DNA of 64,000 bases. Source: Polaribacter glomeratus. GTDB lineage: Bacteria > Bacteroidota > Bacteroidia > Flavobacteriales > Flavobacteriaceae. The stretch is taken from positions 108,173 through 172,172 of the forward strand of contig NZ_MSCM01000002.1 of the NCBI RefSeq assembly GCF_002954665.1, written 5' to 3'. Every line of letters starts with the position of its first letter. Within the stretch, counting starts at the first letter, position 1. A model generated the notes under the pieces. That model saw nothing but the letters and a program-made list of their open reading frames with translations. It was not told the origin of the DNA and did no database searches. Positions 15,801-26,009 of the stretch are shown here, piece after piece. The position numbers and the translations under genes were made by a program.

Positions 15801-18800
15801 ATGTTTCAAAAAAATATTTTCTTTTTGATTTTTCTTATTGGATTTTCTATCCAATCGCAAACAATATCTAAAGATTTTAGAAAAAAAGTTATTGAAGTAA
15901 AAACAGATACCATTCAATTAGATTCTGTTCCTATCAATTCTCAAAGATTTAAAATCCTTGATGTTTCAAAAAAAGAGCTTTTTTCTTCGGATTATAAAAT
16001 AGATTTTAACCAAGCAGTCTTAATTATAAACTCAAAAAAATACTCAAAAATTACCGTAGAATATTTTAGATTACCAGATTTTGTTACAAAAACCTATGCT
16101 CCTTTTGATGAAAAACTCATCATAAAAAACACCACTAATAATGGCGTTTTATATAGTTTAACCACTAATAAAAAAGCATCCGAAGTAAAGCTCTTTGAAG
16201 GTTTAGAAACCAAAGGTTTTATTACAAGAGGCCTTACTTCTGGCAACAACCAAAATGCAGTTACAAACTCGGCTTTAGATTTAGAAATATCTGGCAAACT
16301 TTCTAAGGATGTTACTTTAAGAGCTAATATTTTTGACACTAATATTCCGATTCAAGAAAATGGATATTCGCAAAATATCACAGATTTTGATCGAATTTTT
16401 ATTGAAATGTTCAGCGATAATTGGCGTGTAAAAGCAGGTGATATTTCACTTAAAAATAACAAGAGTTTCTTTTTACCTTTTACAAAACAAGTTGCTGGTT
16501 TAGAGGTTGAAGCAAACATCAACGAAAACTTAAAAGTTGCTGCATCTGGCGCAGTTGTTAGAGGAAAGTTTAATAATTTTAGATTTGTTGGCGTCGAAGG
16601 AAATCAAGGGCCGTATAAACTTTTTGGTGCAAATAATGAAGCTGCAATTTTAATTATTGAAGGCAGTGAAAGTGTTTATGTAAACGGAATTCCTTTAAAG
16701 CGCGGAGAAAATGGAGACTTTACTGTCAACTATAATTTAGGAGAAATTTCTTTTAATACTATTTTTCCTATTACAAATGATATGAGAATTACGGTAGAAT
16801 TTCAATATTCGGATAGAAATTACACCCGTTTTATTACTTATGATAAAGTATCTTATGAAAGTGAAAAACTAACTATTGCGGGTTATTTTTATTCGGAAAA
16901 CGATGCTAAAAATCAGCCAATACAACAAAATTTAACCATAGAACAAAAACAAATTTTAGCAAATGCTGGCAACAATACAGATGCTATGTTTTCTGAAAGT
17001 GCTTTTTTAGACACTTATAATGAGAACAAAATTTTGTATAAGAAAGTAACAACAGGAGCTGTAGAAAACTTTGAATATTCCAAAATTGAAACCGATGAAT
17101 TGTACAGCGTAACTTTTACAAATGTTGGGGCAAATAATGGCGATTATAATTTAGATAGAAGCATCGCTATTGGCAATATTTTTGTTTTTGTTGGGGTAAA
17201 TCAAGGAGATTACCAACCTATTGTAAATTTAATTGCGCCAACAAAATCGCAATTTTTTATTGTAAAATCAAATTATAATCCAACAGAAAAAACGCGGTTT
17301 AATTCAGAAATTGCATTGAGTAATAACGATGCCAATTTATTTTCTAACATAGATGACAATCAAAATAAAGCATTGGCGGCAAAAGTTGGTTGGCAACAAG
17401 TTTTAATTGATAAAAAATGGCAGTTAAAAAGTAACATCAATTATGAGTTTGCACACAAAAATTTTAGAACAATTCAGCGTTGGGAAACCGTAGAGTTTAA
17501 TCGAGATTGGAATATTTTAACCAATACAGCTACAAAAAACTATTTTCAATCCGAAGTACGTTTGCAAAACAAAAAAGATGATTTTGTACTGTATCGCTTT
17601 AACAATCTAAATTATACGGATGTTTTTAACGGAACTAAACACGAACTAAAATCGAAATTAAAGTTAAATAATACCGCTGTTTTTGTTGATGGAAGTTTTT
17701 TAGAAAACACCTCTACACTAGAAGACAATTCCTTTTTTAGAGCCAGCGCAAAAGCAGAGCAAAGTTTAAAAAAATCTTGGATTGGCGCTTTTGTAAATTT
17801 TGAAACGAATAGCAGAAAAAATATTGATACTCAAAATTTTGTAGCTACAAGTCATCGTTTTAAAGAATATGAAGGTTATTTTGGCGTTGGAGATTCTACT
17901 AAAATTTTTGCAAAAATCGGGATTAATTACAGAAATAATGACAGCATCAAATTGAATGAATTTACTGAAATTAACAACCGAAAAACGTTTTATATTAACA
18001 GTAAACTCATCCAAAATAAAAATACTGATTTAAGTGTGTTTGCAAATTACAGAATCACAAAAAATAACTTTACAGAAGACGAAAAAAACTTGAATTCAAG
18101 AATTGTTTTTAATCAGAAATTATTTAATGAATTTATTCTTTTAAGTTCTGTGTATGAAACCTCTTCGGGCAATGTTCCAAGACAAGATTATATGTATGTA
18201 AAAACCGAGCCTGGCTTTGGTTATTATACATGGATTGATTACAATAATGACGGCGTGCAAGATTTTAATGAGTTTGAAATTGCACAATTTCAAGACCAAG
18301 CCAATTATCTTAGATTGCCAAAACCAAACTTGCGTTTTCTGGCAACACAACGCGCAAAATTTCAGCAAAATGTAACAGTAAACCCAAGAAAATGGTCAAA
18401 TACAACTGGTTTTAAAAAACTGATTTCTCATTTTTACAATCAGAGTTTTTTATCCGTGGCAAACGAACAAGAAAGAGGAGAAAATTCGTTTCAATTAAAT
18501 CCTTTTAATTTTGATGAAAACTCGTTAATTGGCTTAAATCTAAGTTTTAGAAACAGTTTGTTTTTCAATAAAGATTTACAAAAAAACAGTGTAACTTTGA
18601 CCTACGGTGATTCTAAAATAAAACAACAGTATTTTATTGGTAATCAAGAAAATAACATAAAACTTTATCAACTAGAATACGCTCATAAATTTGCAGATTT
18701 TTGGTTGATAGACCTTTTGGGTAAAACAGCTATAAACACGTTAGAAACTGAGAATTTTATCAACAGAAATTACGAAATTGATGCAAAAGAAATTCAGCCA

Positions 18801-19178
18801 AAACTCACTTTTTTATACAATGATAACAACCGATTTTCTGCGTTTTATCACTTTAAAAACAAGCAAAACAAACTGCAAGATTTCGAAGTATTAAAGCAAC
18901 AAAAATTCGGAGTGGAATATTTTTATATCAGTAAAAAGCAAAATCAGATTTCTGCAAATCTTAATGTGTTTTTAAATGATTTTACAGGAAGTGTAAATAC
19001 GCCCGTTGCTTATCAAATGTTAGAAGGATTGCAAAATGGAAAAAATTATACCTGGAGTTTATTATTTAATCAGAAACTAAATTCTTTTTTAAACTTAAAC
19101 CTGAATTACTTAGGCAGAAAAAGCGAAAATTCTAAAACTATCCATATTGGAAGTGTACAATTAAGAGCAAATTTTTAA
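15801..19178 (+). CDS. Very large outer-membrane beta-barrel protein
   Basis: I start this 1125-residue protein at the ATG at 15801, giving a signal peptide MFQKNIFFLIFLIGFSIQSQ; an upstream TTG in frame is unlikely. After about 100 residues of soluble sequence it contains GFITRGLTSGNNQNAVTNSA, then NIPIQENGYSQNITDFDRIF and WRVKAGDISLKN. These resemble blocks of the big barrel proteins of Bacteroidota to which SprA, the gliding/type IX secretion translocon, also belongs, but this protein is much shorter than SprA. The remainder is a long run of alternating amphipathic strands ending in a typical barrel C-terminus (SVQLRANF). It probably sits in the outer membrane; its cargo or role is unknown. 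It follows the methyltransferase gene by 57 bases. Confidence 0.8.
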   Translation: MFQKNIFFLIFLIGFSIQSQTISKDFRKKVIEVKTDTIQLDSVPINSQRFKILDVSKKELFSSDYKIDFNQAVLIINSKKYSKITVEYFRLPDFVTKTYAPFDEKLIIKNTTNNGVLYSLTTNKKASEVKLFEGLETKGFITRGLTSGNNQNAVTNSALDLEISGKLSKDVTLRANIFDTNIPIQENGYSQNITDFDRIFIEMFSDNWRVKAGDISLKNNKSFFLPFTKQVAGLEVEANINENLKVAASGAVVRGKFNNFRFVGVEGNQGPYKLFGANNEAAILIIEGSESVYVNGIPLKRGENGDFTVNYNLGEISFNTIFPITNDMRITVEFQYSDRNYTRFITYDKVSYESEKLTIAGYFYSENDAKNQPIQQNLTIEQKQILANAGNNTDAMFSESAFLDTYNENKILYKKVTTGAVENFEYSKIETDELYSVTFTNVGANNGDYNLDRSIAIGNIFVFVGVNQGDYQPIVNLIAPTKSQFFIVKSNYNPTEKTRFNSEIALSNNDANLFSNIDDNQNKALAAKVGWQQVLIDKKWQLKSNINYEFAHKNFRTIQRWETVEFNRDWNILTNTATKNYFQSEVRLQNKKDDFVLYRFNNLNYTDVFNGTKHELKSKLKLNNTAVFVDGSFLENTSTLEDNSFFRASAKAEQSLKKSWIGAFVNFETNSRKNIDTQNFVATSHRFKEYEGYFGVGDSTKIFAKIGINYRNNDSIKLNEFTEINNRKTFYINSKLIQNKNTDLSVFANYRITKNNFTEDEKNLNSRIVFNQKLFNEFILLSSVYETSSGNVPRQDYMYVKTEPGFGYYTWIDYNNDGVQDFNEFEIAQFQDQANYLRLPKPNLRFLATQRAKFQQNVTVNPRKWSNTTGFKKLISHFYNQSFLSVANEQERGENSFQLNPFNFDENSLIGLNLSFRNSLFFNKDLQKNSVTLTYGDSKIKQQYFIGNQENNIKLYQLEYAHKFADFWLIDLLGKTAINTLETENFINRNYEIDAKEIQPKLTFLYNDNNRFSAFYHFKNKQNKLQDFEVLKQQKFGVEYFYISKKQNQISANLNVFLNDFTGSVNTPVAYQMLEGLQNGKNYTWSLLFNQKLNSFLNLNLNYLGRKSENSKTIHIGSVQLRANF

Positions 19179-19227
19179 ACGAACCATTTTCTAAGTTGAA
19201 ATATTTTATTTATATGTAATAAATAAT

Positions 19228-19235
19228 TAAATTTG
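19228..19235 (+). promoter_or_regulatory. -7 box (TAAATTTG) of the metal-efflux operon
   Basis: TAAATTTG ends 6 bases before the ATG at 19242. If it is the promoter, the transcript would begin almost at the start codon, so the first gene may be leaderless. Confidence 0.45.
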
Positions 19236-19241
19236 CAGTGA

Positions 19242-19631
19242 ATGACTAAATTAATAACAATACTATTATCAAATTTGATTCTACTTCAGAGTCTAAATAT
19301 TGATGTTGCATCATTTACTAAACTAAATGTATTGTTAGAACACGCGCAGTATCATCAAGAAAAGTATGGTGATAGTTTTTTTGAATTTTTATATGAACAT
19401 TATGGAGATCAAGATCTTGTAGCTAAAAAAAATCATAAAGAACATAAAGACTTACCTTTTAAGCAGCACACGCACAATTGCACGCACCACATTACAGATT
19501 TTAGCTTCAATAATTTACTTTTTGAAATAAGCAATAATATTGTTTTAGAAGCTAAACCCAATTATTCTTACAAAGAATCACTTTCATTTTTCGAAAAACC
19601 TTCTATTTTTCAGCCACCCAAACATGCCTAA
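19242..19631 (+). CDS. Small His-rich protein leading the metal-efflux operon
   Basis: The 129-residue protein has an N-terminal hydrophobic segment (MTKLITILLSNLILLQSL) and a mature part rich in His, Lys and Asp. It includes HAQYHQEK, KKNHKEHKD and KQHTHNCTHH, which could bind copper, silver or zinc. It has no family I can name, but its place directly ahead of the CusA-type pump (65 bases) suggests a periplasmic metal-binding or sensing role. Confidence 0.7.
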   Translation: MTKLITILLSNLILLQSLNIDVASFTKLNVLLEHAQYHQEKYGDSFFEFLYEHYGDQDLVAKKNHKEHKDLPFKQHTHNCTHHITDFSFNNLLFEISNNIVLEAKPNYSYKESLSFFEKPSIFQPPKHA

Positions 19632-19696
19632 ATTATTTTAGATTTTAACCCTATTTTTAAATAGGCTTTTATTATTTCTTAAATTATTTATGGATT

Positions 19697-22600
19697 ATGT
19701 TAGAAAACATTATAAAATTCAGCTTAAAAAATAAGCTGCTTATTTTCATTTTTACAGCATTTATTATTGGTTTTGGTATTTTCTCATTAACCCAAATACC
19801 TATTGGCGCTGTGCCAGATATTACCAATAACCAAGTGCAAGTAATTACTACATCGCGTAACTTATCTACACAAGATATTGAACAATTTATAACCTACCCA
19901 GTTGAGCTAGAAATGGCTAATTTACCGGGTGTAGAAGAAATTAGATCAATTTCAAAATTTGGATTATCGGTAGTAACTATTGTTTTTGATGACGATATGG
20001 GCACTTATCTACCAAGACAATTAATTGCAGAAAAAATTAAATCGGCTTCCGAAAAAATACCTCAAGGTTTTGGCACACCAACAATGGGACCAATAACAAC
20101 CGGTTTGGGCGAAATTTACCAATATATTTTAGATGTAAAACCAGGTTACGAAGATAGATATTCAACTACCGAGCTGCGTACCATTCAAGATTGGGTTGTT
20201 AAACGTCAACTATCCGGCATTCCTGGAGTTGTAGAAGTGAATACTTGGGGCGGACTTTTAAAGCAATATGAAGTTGCTATAAACCCGAATAAACTAAATG
20301 CCATGCAAATTTCTGTAGTCGAAATTTATGATGCTTTAGAAAAAAACAACAGTGTTGCAGGTGGCGGTTATATTGAAAAAACGAACGAAACATTTTTTAT
20401 TCGTGGCGAAGGTTTGATAAAAAGTTTAGATGATATTGGCAATATTGTGGTTAAAAATGAAGGCGTACCTATTTACGTTAAAGATGTTGCTAAAATTGGT
20501 TTTGGAAGCGCTACACGTTTTGGCGCCATCACAGGAAATGGTGAAGGTGAAAAAGTGCTTGGCCAAATTATGATGCTGAAAGATGGAAATTCTAAAGCAA
20601 TTATTGACGCTGTAAAAGAACGCGTTACCGAAATACAAAGTAGTTTACCCGAAGGCGTTTATATAAACGGATTTTTAGAAAGAAGTGAACTGATTGATAA
20701 AACTACATTTACAGTATCAGAAAACCTGATTTTAGGCTCATTAATTGTAATATTTGTGGTCGTTTTATTATTAGGAAATCTACGTTCTGGTTTAGTTGTA
20801 GCTTCTGTAATTCCTTTAAGTTTATTATTTGCAATTTCACTGATGAATGTGTTTGGTGTTGATGCCAATTTAATGAGTTTGGGCGCCATCGATTTCGGAA
20901 TTATCATTGACGGTGCTGTAATTATTGTCGAGTTTATTGCCTTTAAGATAATTAGCGAAAGTGACAAACTAAAATCGCTATCGACAGAAGTAAAACAGAA
21001 AGAAATTGATGCAATTACACTTAAAAGCGCCTCAAAAATGATGAATTCTGCCATTTTTGGACAATTAATCATTTTAATTGTTTTCATTCCTATTTTATCT
21101 TTAAGTGGCGTAGAAGGTAAAATGTTTAGACCTATGGCACTTACTTTTAGCTTTGCCTTAATTGGTGCAATGTTGTTGTGTTTAACGTACGTTCCGGTTG
21201 TGTCTTCACTCTTTTTAAAACCTCAAAAACAAAGCGAAAAGAACATTTCTGTTCGGCTAATGAAAGCTTTAAACTCTTGGTACAGTCCATCAATTAATTG
21301 GGCATTGCAGCACAAAAAAATCGTGATCGGCTTTGCAATATTCTTATTAGCATCTAGCGTGTTTCTATTTAGTAGAATGGGCGGCGAATTTGTGCCTACG
21401 CTAGATGAAGGTGATTTTGTGATTCAACCTGTATTAAAAACAGGAACATCACTTGGTAAAACCATAGAAATTACCACTAAAATTGAACAAATTCTTTTAG
21501 ATAATTTTCCAGAAGTTGATCAAGTAGTTAGTAGAATTGGTGCTGCAGAAGTTCCTACAGACCCAATGTCTATGGAAGAAAGCGATGTTATTATCAAATT
21601 AAAACCAAAAGACGAGTGGGTTTCTGCAGAAAGTAAAGACGAATTAGCAGATAAATTTAAAGAAGCCTTATCAATAATACCTGGTATGGAAGTAGAGTTT
21701 ACGCAACCAATAGAAATGCGTTTTAACGAGTTAATTACAGGTGTTAGAGCAGATGTTGCCATTAAAATTTTTGGTGATGATTTATCTGTTTTAGCTAGCA
21801 AAGCAAACGAAGTAAAAGAGCTTATTAAAAATATTGAAGGTGCCTCTGACATTATTATAGAAAAAGTAGAAGGTTTGCCACAAATGAGCGTAACCTTTAA
21901 CCGAAGTAAAATTGCACGCTATGGTTTAAATATTGCGGATGTAAATGAGATAATTACCATGGGATTTGCCGGCAGTACAGTTGGCAACGTCTTTGAAGGT
22001 GAAAAACGTTTCGATTTAGTAATTCGTTTAGATGAAAACAATAGAAAAAATCTAGAAAGCCTGCAACATTTATATATTGATACTCCAAACGGAACTAAAG
22101 TTCCGCTTAGCGAATTAGCAGAAATTAAATATACAACAGGTCCTGCCAAAATTTCAAGAGACGATACAAAACGTAGAATTGTAATTGGCGTAAACGTTAG
22201 AAATAGAGATTTACAATCGGTGGTTAATGATGTAAGAGCTATTGTTGATCGTAAACTAAAATTACCAGTTGGCTACAAAGTAACCTATGGAGGCCAATTT
22301 GAAAACCTACAAAGTGCAAAAGCACGATTAATGGTAGCTGTTCCTGTTGCTTTAGCTTTAATTTTTCTGCTTTTATACTTTGCATTTGGTTCTGTAAAAG
22401 AGGCTTTACTAGTCTATTCTGCCATTCCTCTTTCTGCAGTTGGTGGTGTTTTATTACTTTGGATTCGAGACTTGCCTTTTAGCATTTCTGCCGGTGTTGG
22501 TTTTATTGCACTTTTTGGAATTGCGGTTCTTAACGGAATTGTTTTAATTGAACATTTTAAAGAACTTAAAGCAGAAGGTGTAGAAGATATTGAAGAACGC

Positions 22601-24016
22601 ATAAAAAGAGGAACAAAAGAACGTTTACGACCTGTTTTGTTAACGGCTGCTGCCGCTGCATTAGGTTTTTTACCAATGGCAATTTCTACAAATGCAGGTG
22701 CCGAAGTACAACGCCCATTAGCAACAGTGGTTGTTGGTGGTTTGGTAACTGCAACCATTTTAACATTAATTGTTTTACCCGTTTTATATGCGTGGTTCGA
22801 GGAAAAAAAAGCTATTAAAATGAATAAAAATGCTGTTTTAACTATTCTTGGTTTCTTTTTTATCCTAAGTAATTCTGCACAAAGCAAACTAACTTTAGAC
22901 GAAACTTTAGCGTTAGCTATTAAAAATAATGCGAGTTTAAAAGCTTCTAATCTAAAAGTAGCAGAAAGTAATGCACTTGTTGGAAACGCATTTAATTTTG
23001 ATAAAACTGCTGTTTATTATAGTTACGACGAAAATAACTTGGCTATAAATAATCAACCTTTAAAAGTTTTTGGGATAGCCCAAGATTTTAAATTTCCGAC
23101 AGTTTATTTTGCTGATAAAAAAGTGCAGGAAGCAAAAGTAAGTATCGAGGAAACTCATTATAATATTCAGTTTTTACAAATTAAAAAGGCTGTCTACAGT
23201 AAGTATTATCAGCTTAGTTATGCAAAAAATAAAGTTAAAACTTATCGTTTTTTAGATAGTTTATATGCTGATTTTGCTAAAAAAGCGAAACGGAAATTTG
23301 AATTAGGTGAAACTAATTATTTAGAAATGATTACTGCCAAATCAAAACAAAAGCAACTTGAAACAGCCTATAATCAAGCATTGCAAGAGGTTGTTTTTTC
23401 ATCGGAACAATTAAAAGCAGTAGTACAAATAGATTCTTTACATATTATAGACCAACCGCTTCAAAAGTTAAAAATTGAAACTATTGCTACGCCAGACAAT
23501 TTAGGTTTGCGCTATTTTGAAGATGTAAAAAACTATCAACAGGCTTTGACTAAAAAAGAGAAACAAAATTTATTGCCAGATATTAGTTTAGAGTATTTTC
23601 AAGGAACGAATAGCCAACTAAATAGAAATATACAAGGGTATCAATTGGGTTTAAAAATTCCGTTATTATTTTCTGGTAATAGTTCAAAAATTAAAGCTTC
23701 AAAGATTGCTCAAGAAATTGTTTCTGAACAAAAGCAAGATTACAAAACAAAGTTAGAAACCCAATACAATGCGCTTTTAGCAACCTTAAAACAATATCAA
23801 CAGGCTGTAAGTTATTATGAAAATGAAGGAGAAATCCTTAAAGATGAAATAATAAAAACTGCCAACCTTACATATAAAGAAGGAGAAATAGACTTTTTTC
23901 AATACATCCAAAGTTTAGAAACTGCAAAAGATATTGAAATTTCTTATTTAGAAAATCTAAATGCGCACAACCAAACTGTAATTAACATTAATCATCTTAT
24001 TTTAAATACTTTTTAA
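19697..24016 (+). CDS. cusA: CusA/CzcA-type heavy-metal RND pump fused to a TolC-like channel
   Basis: The 1439-residue protein joins two partners of a tripartite efflux system. Residues 1 to about 1035 are a heavy-metal RND transporter: NKLLIFIFTAFIIGFGI (TM1), PIGAVPDITNNQVQVIT, the intramembrane proton-relay region GAIDFGIIIDGAVIIVEF, and a second half beginning near KIVIGFAIFLLASSVFLF with EFVPTLDEGDFVIQP. Residues 1042-1439 are a TolC-type outer-membrane factor with paired helical repeats. The TolC part begins with what looks like its own ancestral start and signal peptide (MNKNAVLTILGFFFILSNSA). Such fusions are known in Bacteroidota. The adaptor gene follows after 3 bases. The metal is not fixed by sequence; Cu/Ag or Zn/Co are the family options. 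Confidence 0.93.
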   Translation: MLENIIKFSLKNKLLIFIFTAFIIGFGIFSLTQIPIGAVPDITNNQVQVITTSRNLSTQDIEQFITYPVELEMANLPGVEEIRSISKFGLSVVTIVFDDDMGTYLPRQLIAEKIKSASEKIPQGFGTPTMGPITTGLGEIYQYILDVKPGYEDRYSTTELRTIQDWVVKRQLSGIPGVVEVNTWGGLLKQYEVAINPNKLNAMQISVVEIYDALEKNNSVAGGGYIEKTNETFFIRGEGLIKSLDDIGNIVVKNEGVPIYVKDVAKIGFGSATRFGAITGNGEGEKVLGQIMMLKDGNSKAIIDAVKERVTEIQSSLPEGVYINGFLERSELIDKTTFTVSENLILGSLIVIFVVVLLLGNLRSGLVVASVIPLSLLFAISLMNVFGVDANLMSLGAIDFGIIIDGAVIIVEFIAFKIISESDKLKSLSTEVKQKEIDAITLKSASKMMNSAIFGQLIILIVFIPILSLSGVEGKMFRPMALTFSFALIGAMLLCLTYVPVVSSLFLKPQKQSEKNISVRLMKALNSWYSPSINWALQHKKIVIGFAIFLLASSVFLFSRMGGEFVPTLDEGDFVIQPVLKTGTSLGKTIEITTKIEQILLDNFPEVDQVVSRIGAAEVPTDPMSMEESDVIIKLKPKDEWVSAESKDELADKFKEALSIIPGMEVEFTQPIEMRFNELITGVRADVAIKIFGDDLSVLASKANEVKELIKNIEGASDIIIEKVEGLPQMSVTFNRSKIARYGLNIADVNEIITMGFAGSTVGNVFEGEKRFDLVIRLDENNRKNLESLQHLYIDTPNGTKVPLSELAEIKYTTGPAKISRDDTKRRIVIGVNVRNRDLQSVVNDVRAIVDRKLKLPVGYKVTYGGQFENLQSAKARLMVAVPVALALIFLLLYFAFGSVKEALLVYSAIPLSAVGGVLLLWIRDLPFSISAGVGFIALFGIAVLNGIVLIEHFKELKAEGVEDIEERIKRGTKERLRPVLLTAAAAALGFLPMAISTNAGAEVQRPLATVVVGGLVTATILTLIVLPVLYAWFEEKKAIKMNKNAVLTILGFFFILSNSAQSKLTLDETLALAIKNNASLKASNLKVAESNALVGNAFNFDKTAVYYSYDENNLAINNQPLKVFGIAQDFKFPTVYFADKKVQEAKVSIEETHYNIQFLQIKKAVYSKYYQLSYAKNKVKTYRFLDSLYADFAKKAKRKFELGETNYLEMITAKSKQKQLETAYNQALQEVVFSSEQLKAVVQIDSLHIIDQPLQKLKIETIATPDNLGLRYFEDVKNYQQALTKKEKQNLLPDISLEYFQGTNSQLNRNIQGYQLGLKIPLLFSGNSSKIKASKIAQEIVSEQKQDYKTKLETQYNALLATLKQYQQAVSYYENEGEILKDEIIKTANLTYKEGEIDFFQYIQSLETAKDIEISYLENLNAHNQTVININHLILNTF

Positions 24017-24019
24017 AAA

Positions 24020-25156
24020 ATGAAAAACTTATATATAATGCTATTTTCATTCGCTTTTTTAGCGTGTGGAAATCAAGAAAAAAATACGAATACCAAGACA
24101 GAAACTACCGTTGACAAAAGTGAAATTACTATTACAAAAGCACAGTTTGAAAGCGAAAAAATGGAAATAGGCCAAATTTCTGAACAAGCTTTTAACACGG
24201 TAATAAAAACAAACGGAATGATAGACGTTCCGCCAGAAAACAAAGCGAGTGTTAGTACTTTTGTTGGTGGATATGTAAGTAAAATTCCGCTTTTAATTGG
24301 TGATAAAGTAGTAAAAGGTCAGTTAATAGCTAGTTTAACGAATATTGAATTTGTAGAAATGCAACAACAATATTTAGAAATTTCGGAACAACTTGCGTAT
24401 TTAAAAAATGAATATATCAGACAAAAAACGTTATTTGACGAACAAATTACATCTCAAAAAAACTACTTAAGAGCAGAAAGTGCATACAAAAGTAATTTAG
24501 CTACTTATAATGGTTTACGTCAAAAATTACAAATGCTAAATATTAATCCTACTGCTGTTGATCGCGGACAAATTACATCAACCATAAATATTTACGCACC
24601 AATAAGTGGTTATATTACAAAGGTAAATGTTAGTAACGGTTCGTTTGTATCTTCTGCAAGTGAGCTGTTAGAAATTGTGAATACCAATCATATTCATCTT
24701 GAACTATCTGTTTTTGAAAAAGATATTTTAAAGGTTAAAAAGGAACAAAAAATACTTTTTAAAGTTTCTGAAACATCCAATAAAATGTATGATGCAGAAG
24801 TGTATTTGGTGGGCACATCTATCAATAATGATAGAACTATTAAAGTTCATGGTCATATACATGAAGAAGAAAAAATGAAATTTATTACAGGAATGTTTGT
24901 AGAAGCAGATATCATTTGCGATTCTAAAAAAGAAATCTCGCTTCCAAAAAGTGCTATTATTCAGGATGAAAACAACTATTTTGCTTTAATTTTAGCGGAT
25001 GAAAAGGAAAATAAGTATCAATTTAAAAAGGTTAAATTAACTATTGGCTTGCAGGATGAAAACTATGTTCAAGTAAAAAATTATGAGGTACTAGAAAACA
25101 AAAAAGTTCTTACCAAAGGTGTTTTTATGCTGTTGAATAATTTTTCTGAAGAATAA
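24020..25156 (+). CDS. cusB: Efflux RND periplasmic adaptor (CusB-like)
   Basis: The 378-residue membrane-fusion protein begins with a lipoprotein signal (lipobox FLACGN), so it is anchored in the inner membrane. A lipoyl/barrel-sandwich half-motif (VPPENKASVSTFVGGYVSKI) is followed by a helical hairpin (residues about 110-170, EMQQQYLEISEQLAYLKNEY) and the second half-motif (INIYAPISGYITKVNVSNGSFV). The beta-barrel and membrane-proximal domains come after. It bridges the pump and the TolC-like channel. It starts 3 bases after the pump gene, so the two are coupled. Methionine-rich metal sites of classical CusB are not obvious. Confidence 0.9.
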   Translation: MKNLYIMLFSFAFLACGNQEKNTNTKTETTVDKSEITITKAQFESEKMEIGQISEQAFNTVIKTNGMIDVPPENKASVSTFVGGYVSKIPLLIGDKVVKGQLIASLTNIEFVEMQQQYLEISEQLAYLKNEYIRQKTLFDEQITSQKNYLRAESAYKSNLATYNGLRQKLQMLNINPTAVDRGQITSTINIYAPISGYITKVNVSNGSFVSSASELLEIVNTNHIHLELSVFEKDILKVKKEQKILFKVSETSNKMYDAEVYLVGTSINNDRTIKVHGHIHEEEKMKFITGMFVEADIICDSKKEISLPKSAIIQDENNYFALILADEKENKYQFKKVKLTIGLQDENYVQVKNYEVLENKKVLTKGVFMLLNNFSEE

Positions 25157-25317
25157 AAAACCTATTTTAAACTAGATTCATTATATAATAAAAAATTAGA
25201 TTCATTTTTTTAAACATAATTAGCAACCAATTAAGTAAAAAAAAGATAATTAAACAATTCGAGCAAAAAAAACACAATTAAAAGACCTTTTTTTATTTTC
25301 TTGGAATGCTTTTTGTA

Positions 25318-25325
25318 TACTTTTG
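25318..25325 (+). promoter_or_regulatory. -7 box (TACTTTTG) for the barrel gene at 25352
   Basis: TACTTTTG matches TAnnTTTG and lies 26 bases before the ATG. A TTG at 25301 is too close to be a normal -33 element. Confidence 0.45.
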
Positions 25326-25351
25326 TTTAATTAAATCTAAAATAATAAACT

Positions 25352-25936
25352 ATGAAAAAAATTGCTTTACTACTTTTTTTATTTACAACTACAATATCAT
25401 TTGCTCAAGAAAGAGCAGAACAATATCCGCAGGATATTAACAAAAAACATGAATTAAAATTAAATGCATTTAGCTTAATTGTATTTTCTTCTTTGGATGT
25501 TTCTTACGAATATTTATTAAACAAAGATTCTTCTTTTGGGGTAAGTGTTTTCTATAATTTTAACGACATAAATAATGAGTTATATTATCCAAAAAAGTTT
25601 TCTTTAACACCTTATTATAGATGGTTTTTTACTGAAAAAACGTTAGCAAGAGGTTTCTTTGTAGAAGGTTTTGGAATGCTAAACACGTATGAAGATATAA
25701 ATTATGGTTATTATGACAATAATGGAAATTATATAAATAACAACAAAGCAATAAGTGAAACAGATTTTGCTTTAGGTGTTTCTGTTGGTGGTAAATTTAC
25801 TATAAAATCTGGCTTTACTGCAGAAGTATACGCAGGTGTTGGTAGAAATCTTTTTAACAACAATGACAACAATAATAACAATTTTGAAAATAATATAATT
25901 ACTAGAGGCGGAATTTCTTTAGGATACAGATTTTAA
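25352..25936 (+). CDS. Outer-membrane beta-barrel protein, paralogue 1
   Basis: The 194-residue protein has a signal peptide (MKKIALLLFLFTTTISFAQ) and then an eight-strand-like barrel with aromatic-ended strands: LNAFSLIVFSSLDVSYEYLL, SFGVSVFYNFND, FSLTPYYRWFF, GFFVEGFGMLNTY and the terminal RGGISLGYRF. An Asn-rich loop (NNNDNNNNNFENN) lies before the last strand. It is similar in layout and in several motifs (SLxxSYEYLL, TPYYRxxF, AGVGRNLF) to the next gene, so the two are tandem paralogues. The function is unknown; size suggests an OmpW/OmpX-like barrel. Confidence 0.8.
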   Translation: MKKIALLLFLFTTTISFAQERAEQYPQDINKKHELKLNAFSLIVFSSLDVSYEYLLNKDSSFGVSVFYNFNDINNELYYPKKFSLTPYYRWFFTEKTLARGFFVEGFGMLNTYEDINYGYYDNNGNYINNNKAISETDFALGVSVGGKFTIKSGFTAEVYAGVGRNLFNNNDNNNNNFENNIITRGGISLGYRF

Positions 25937-25956
25937 AAAATCCTGCTAAAATTATG

Positions 25957-25964
25957 TATTTTTG
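25957..25964 (+). promoter_or_regulatory. -7 box (TATTTTTG) for the second barrel gene
   Basis: TATTTTTG lies 45 bases before the ATG at 26010, so the second paralogue probably has its own promoter. Confidence 0.45.
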
Positions 25965-26009
25965 CACCATAATTTTTAAAAAAAACGTTATTAAATAAAA
26001 ATAATACCC

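Noticed and set aside
20426..22887. Several long minus-strand frames inside the CusA-TolC gene
   Set aside because: They are antisense shadows of a well-conserved gene without promoters or domain matches.
22820..24016. Separate tolC gene instead of a fusion
   Set aside because: The frame is continuous through the pump with no stop, and such fusions are known in Bacteroidota. Internal initiation remains possible and is listed as a finding.
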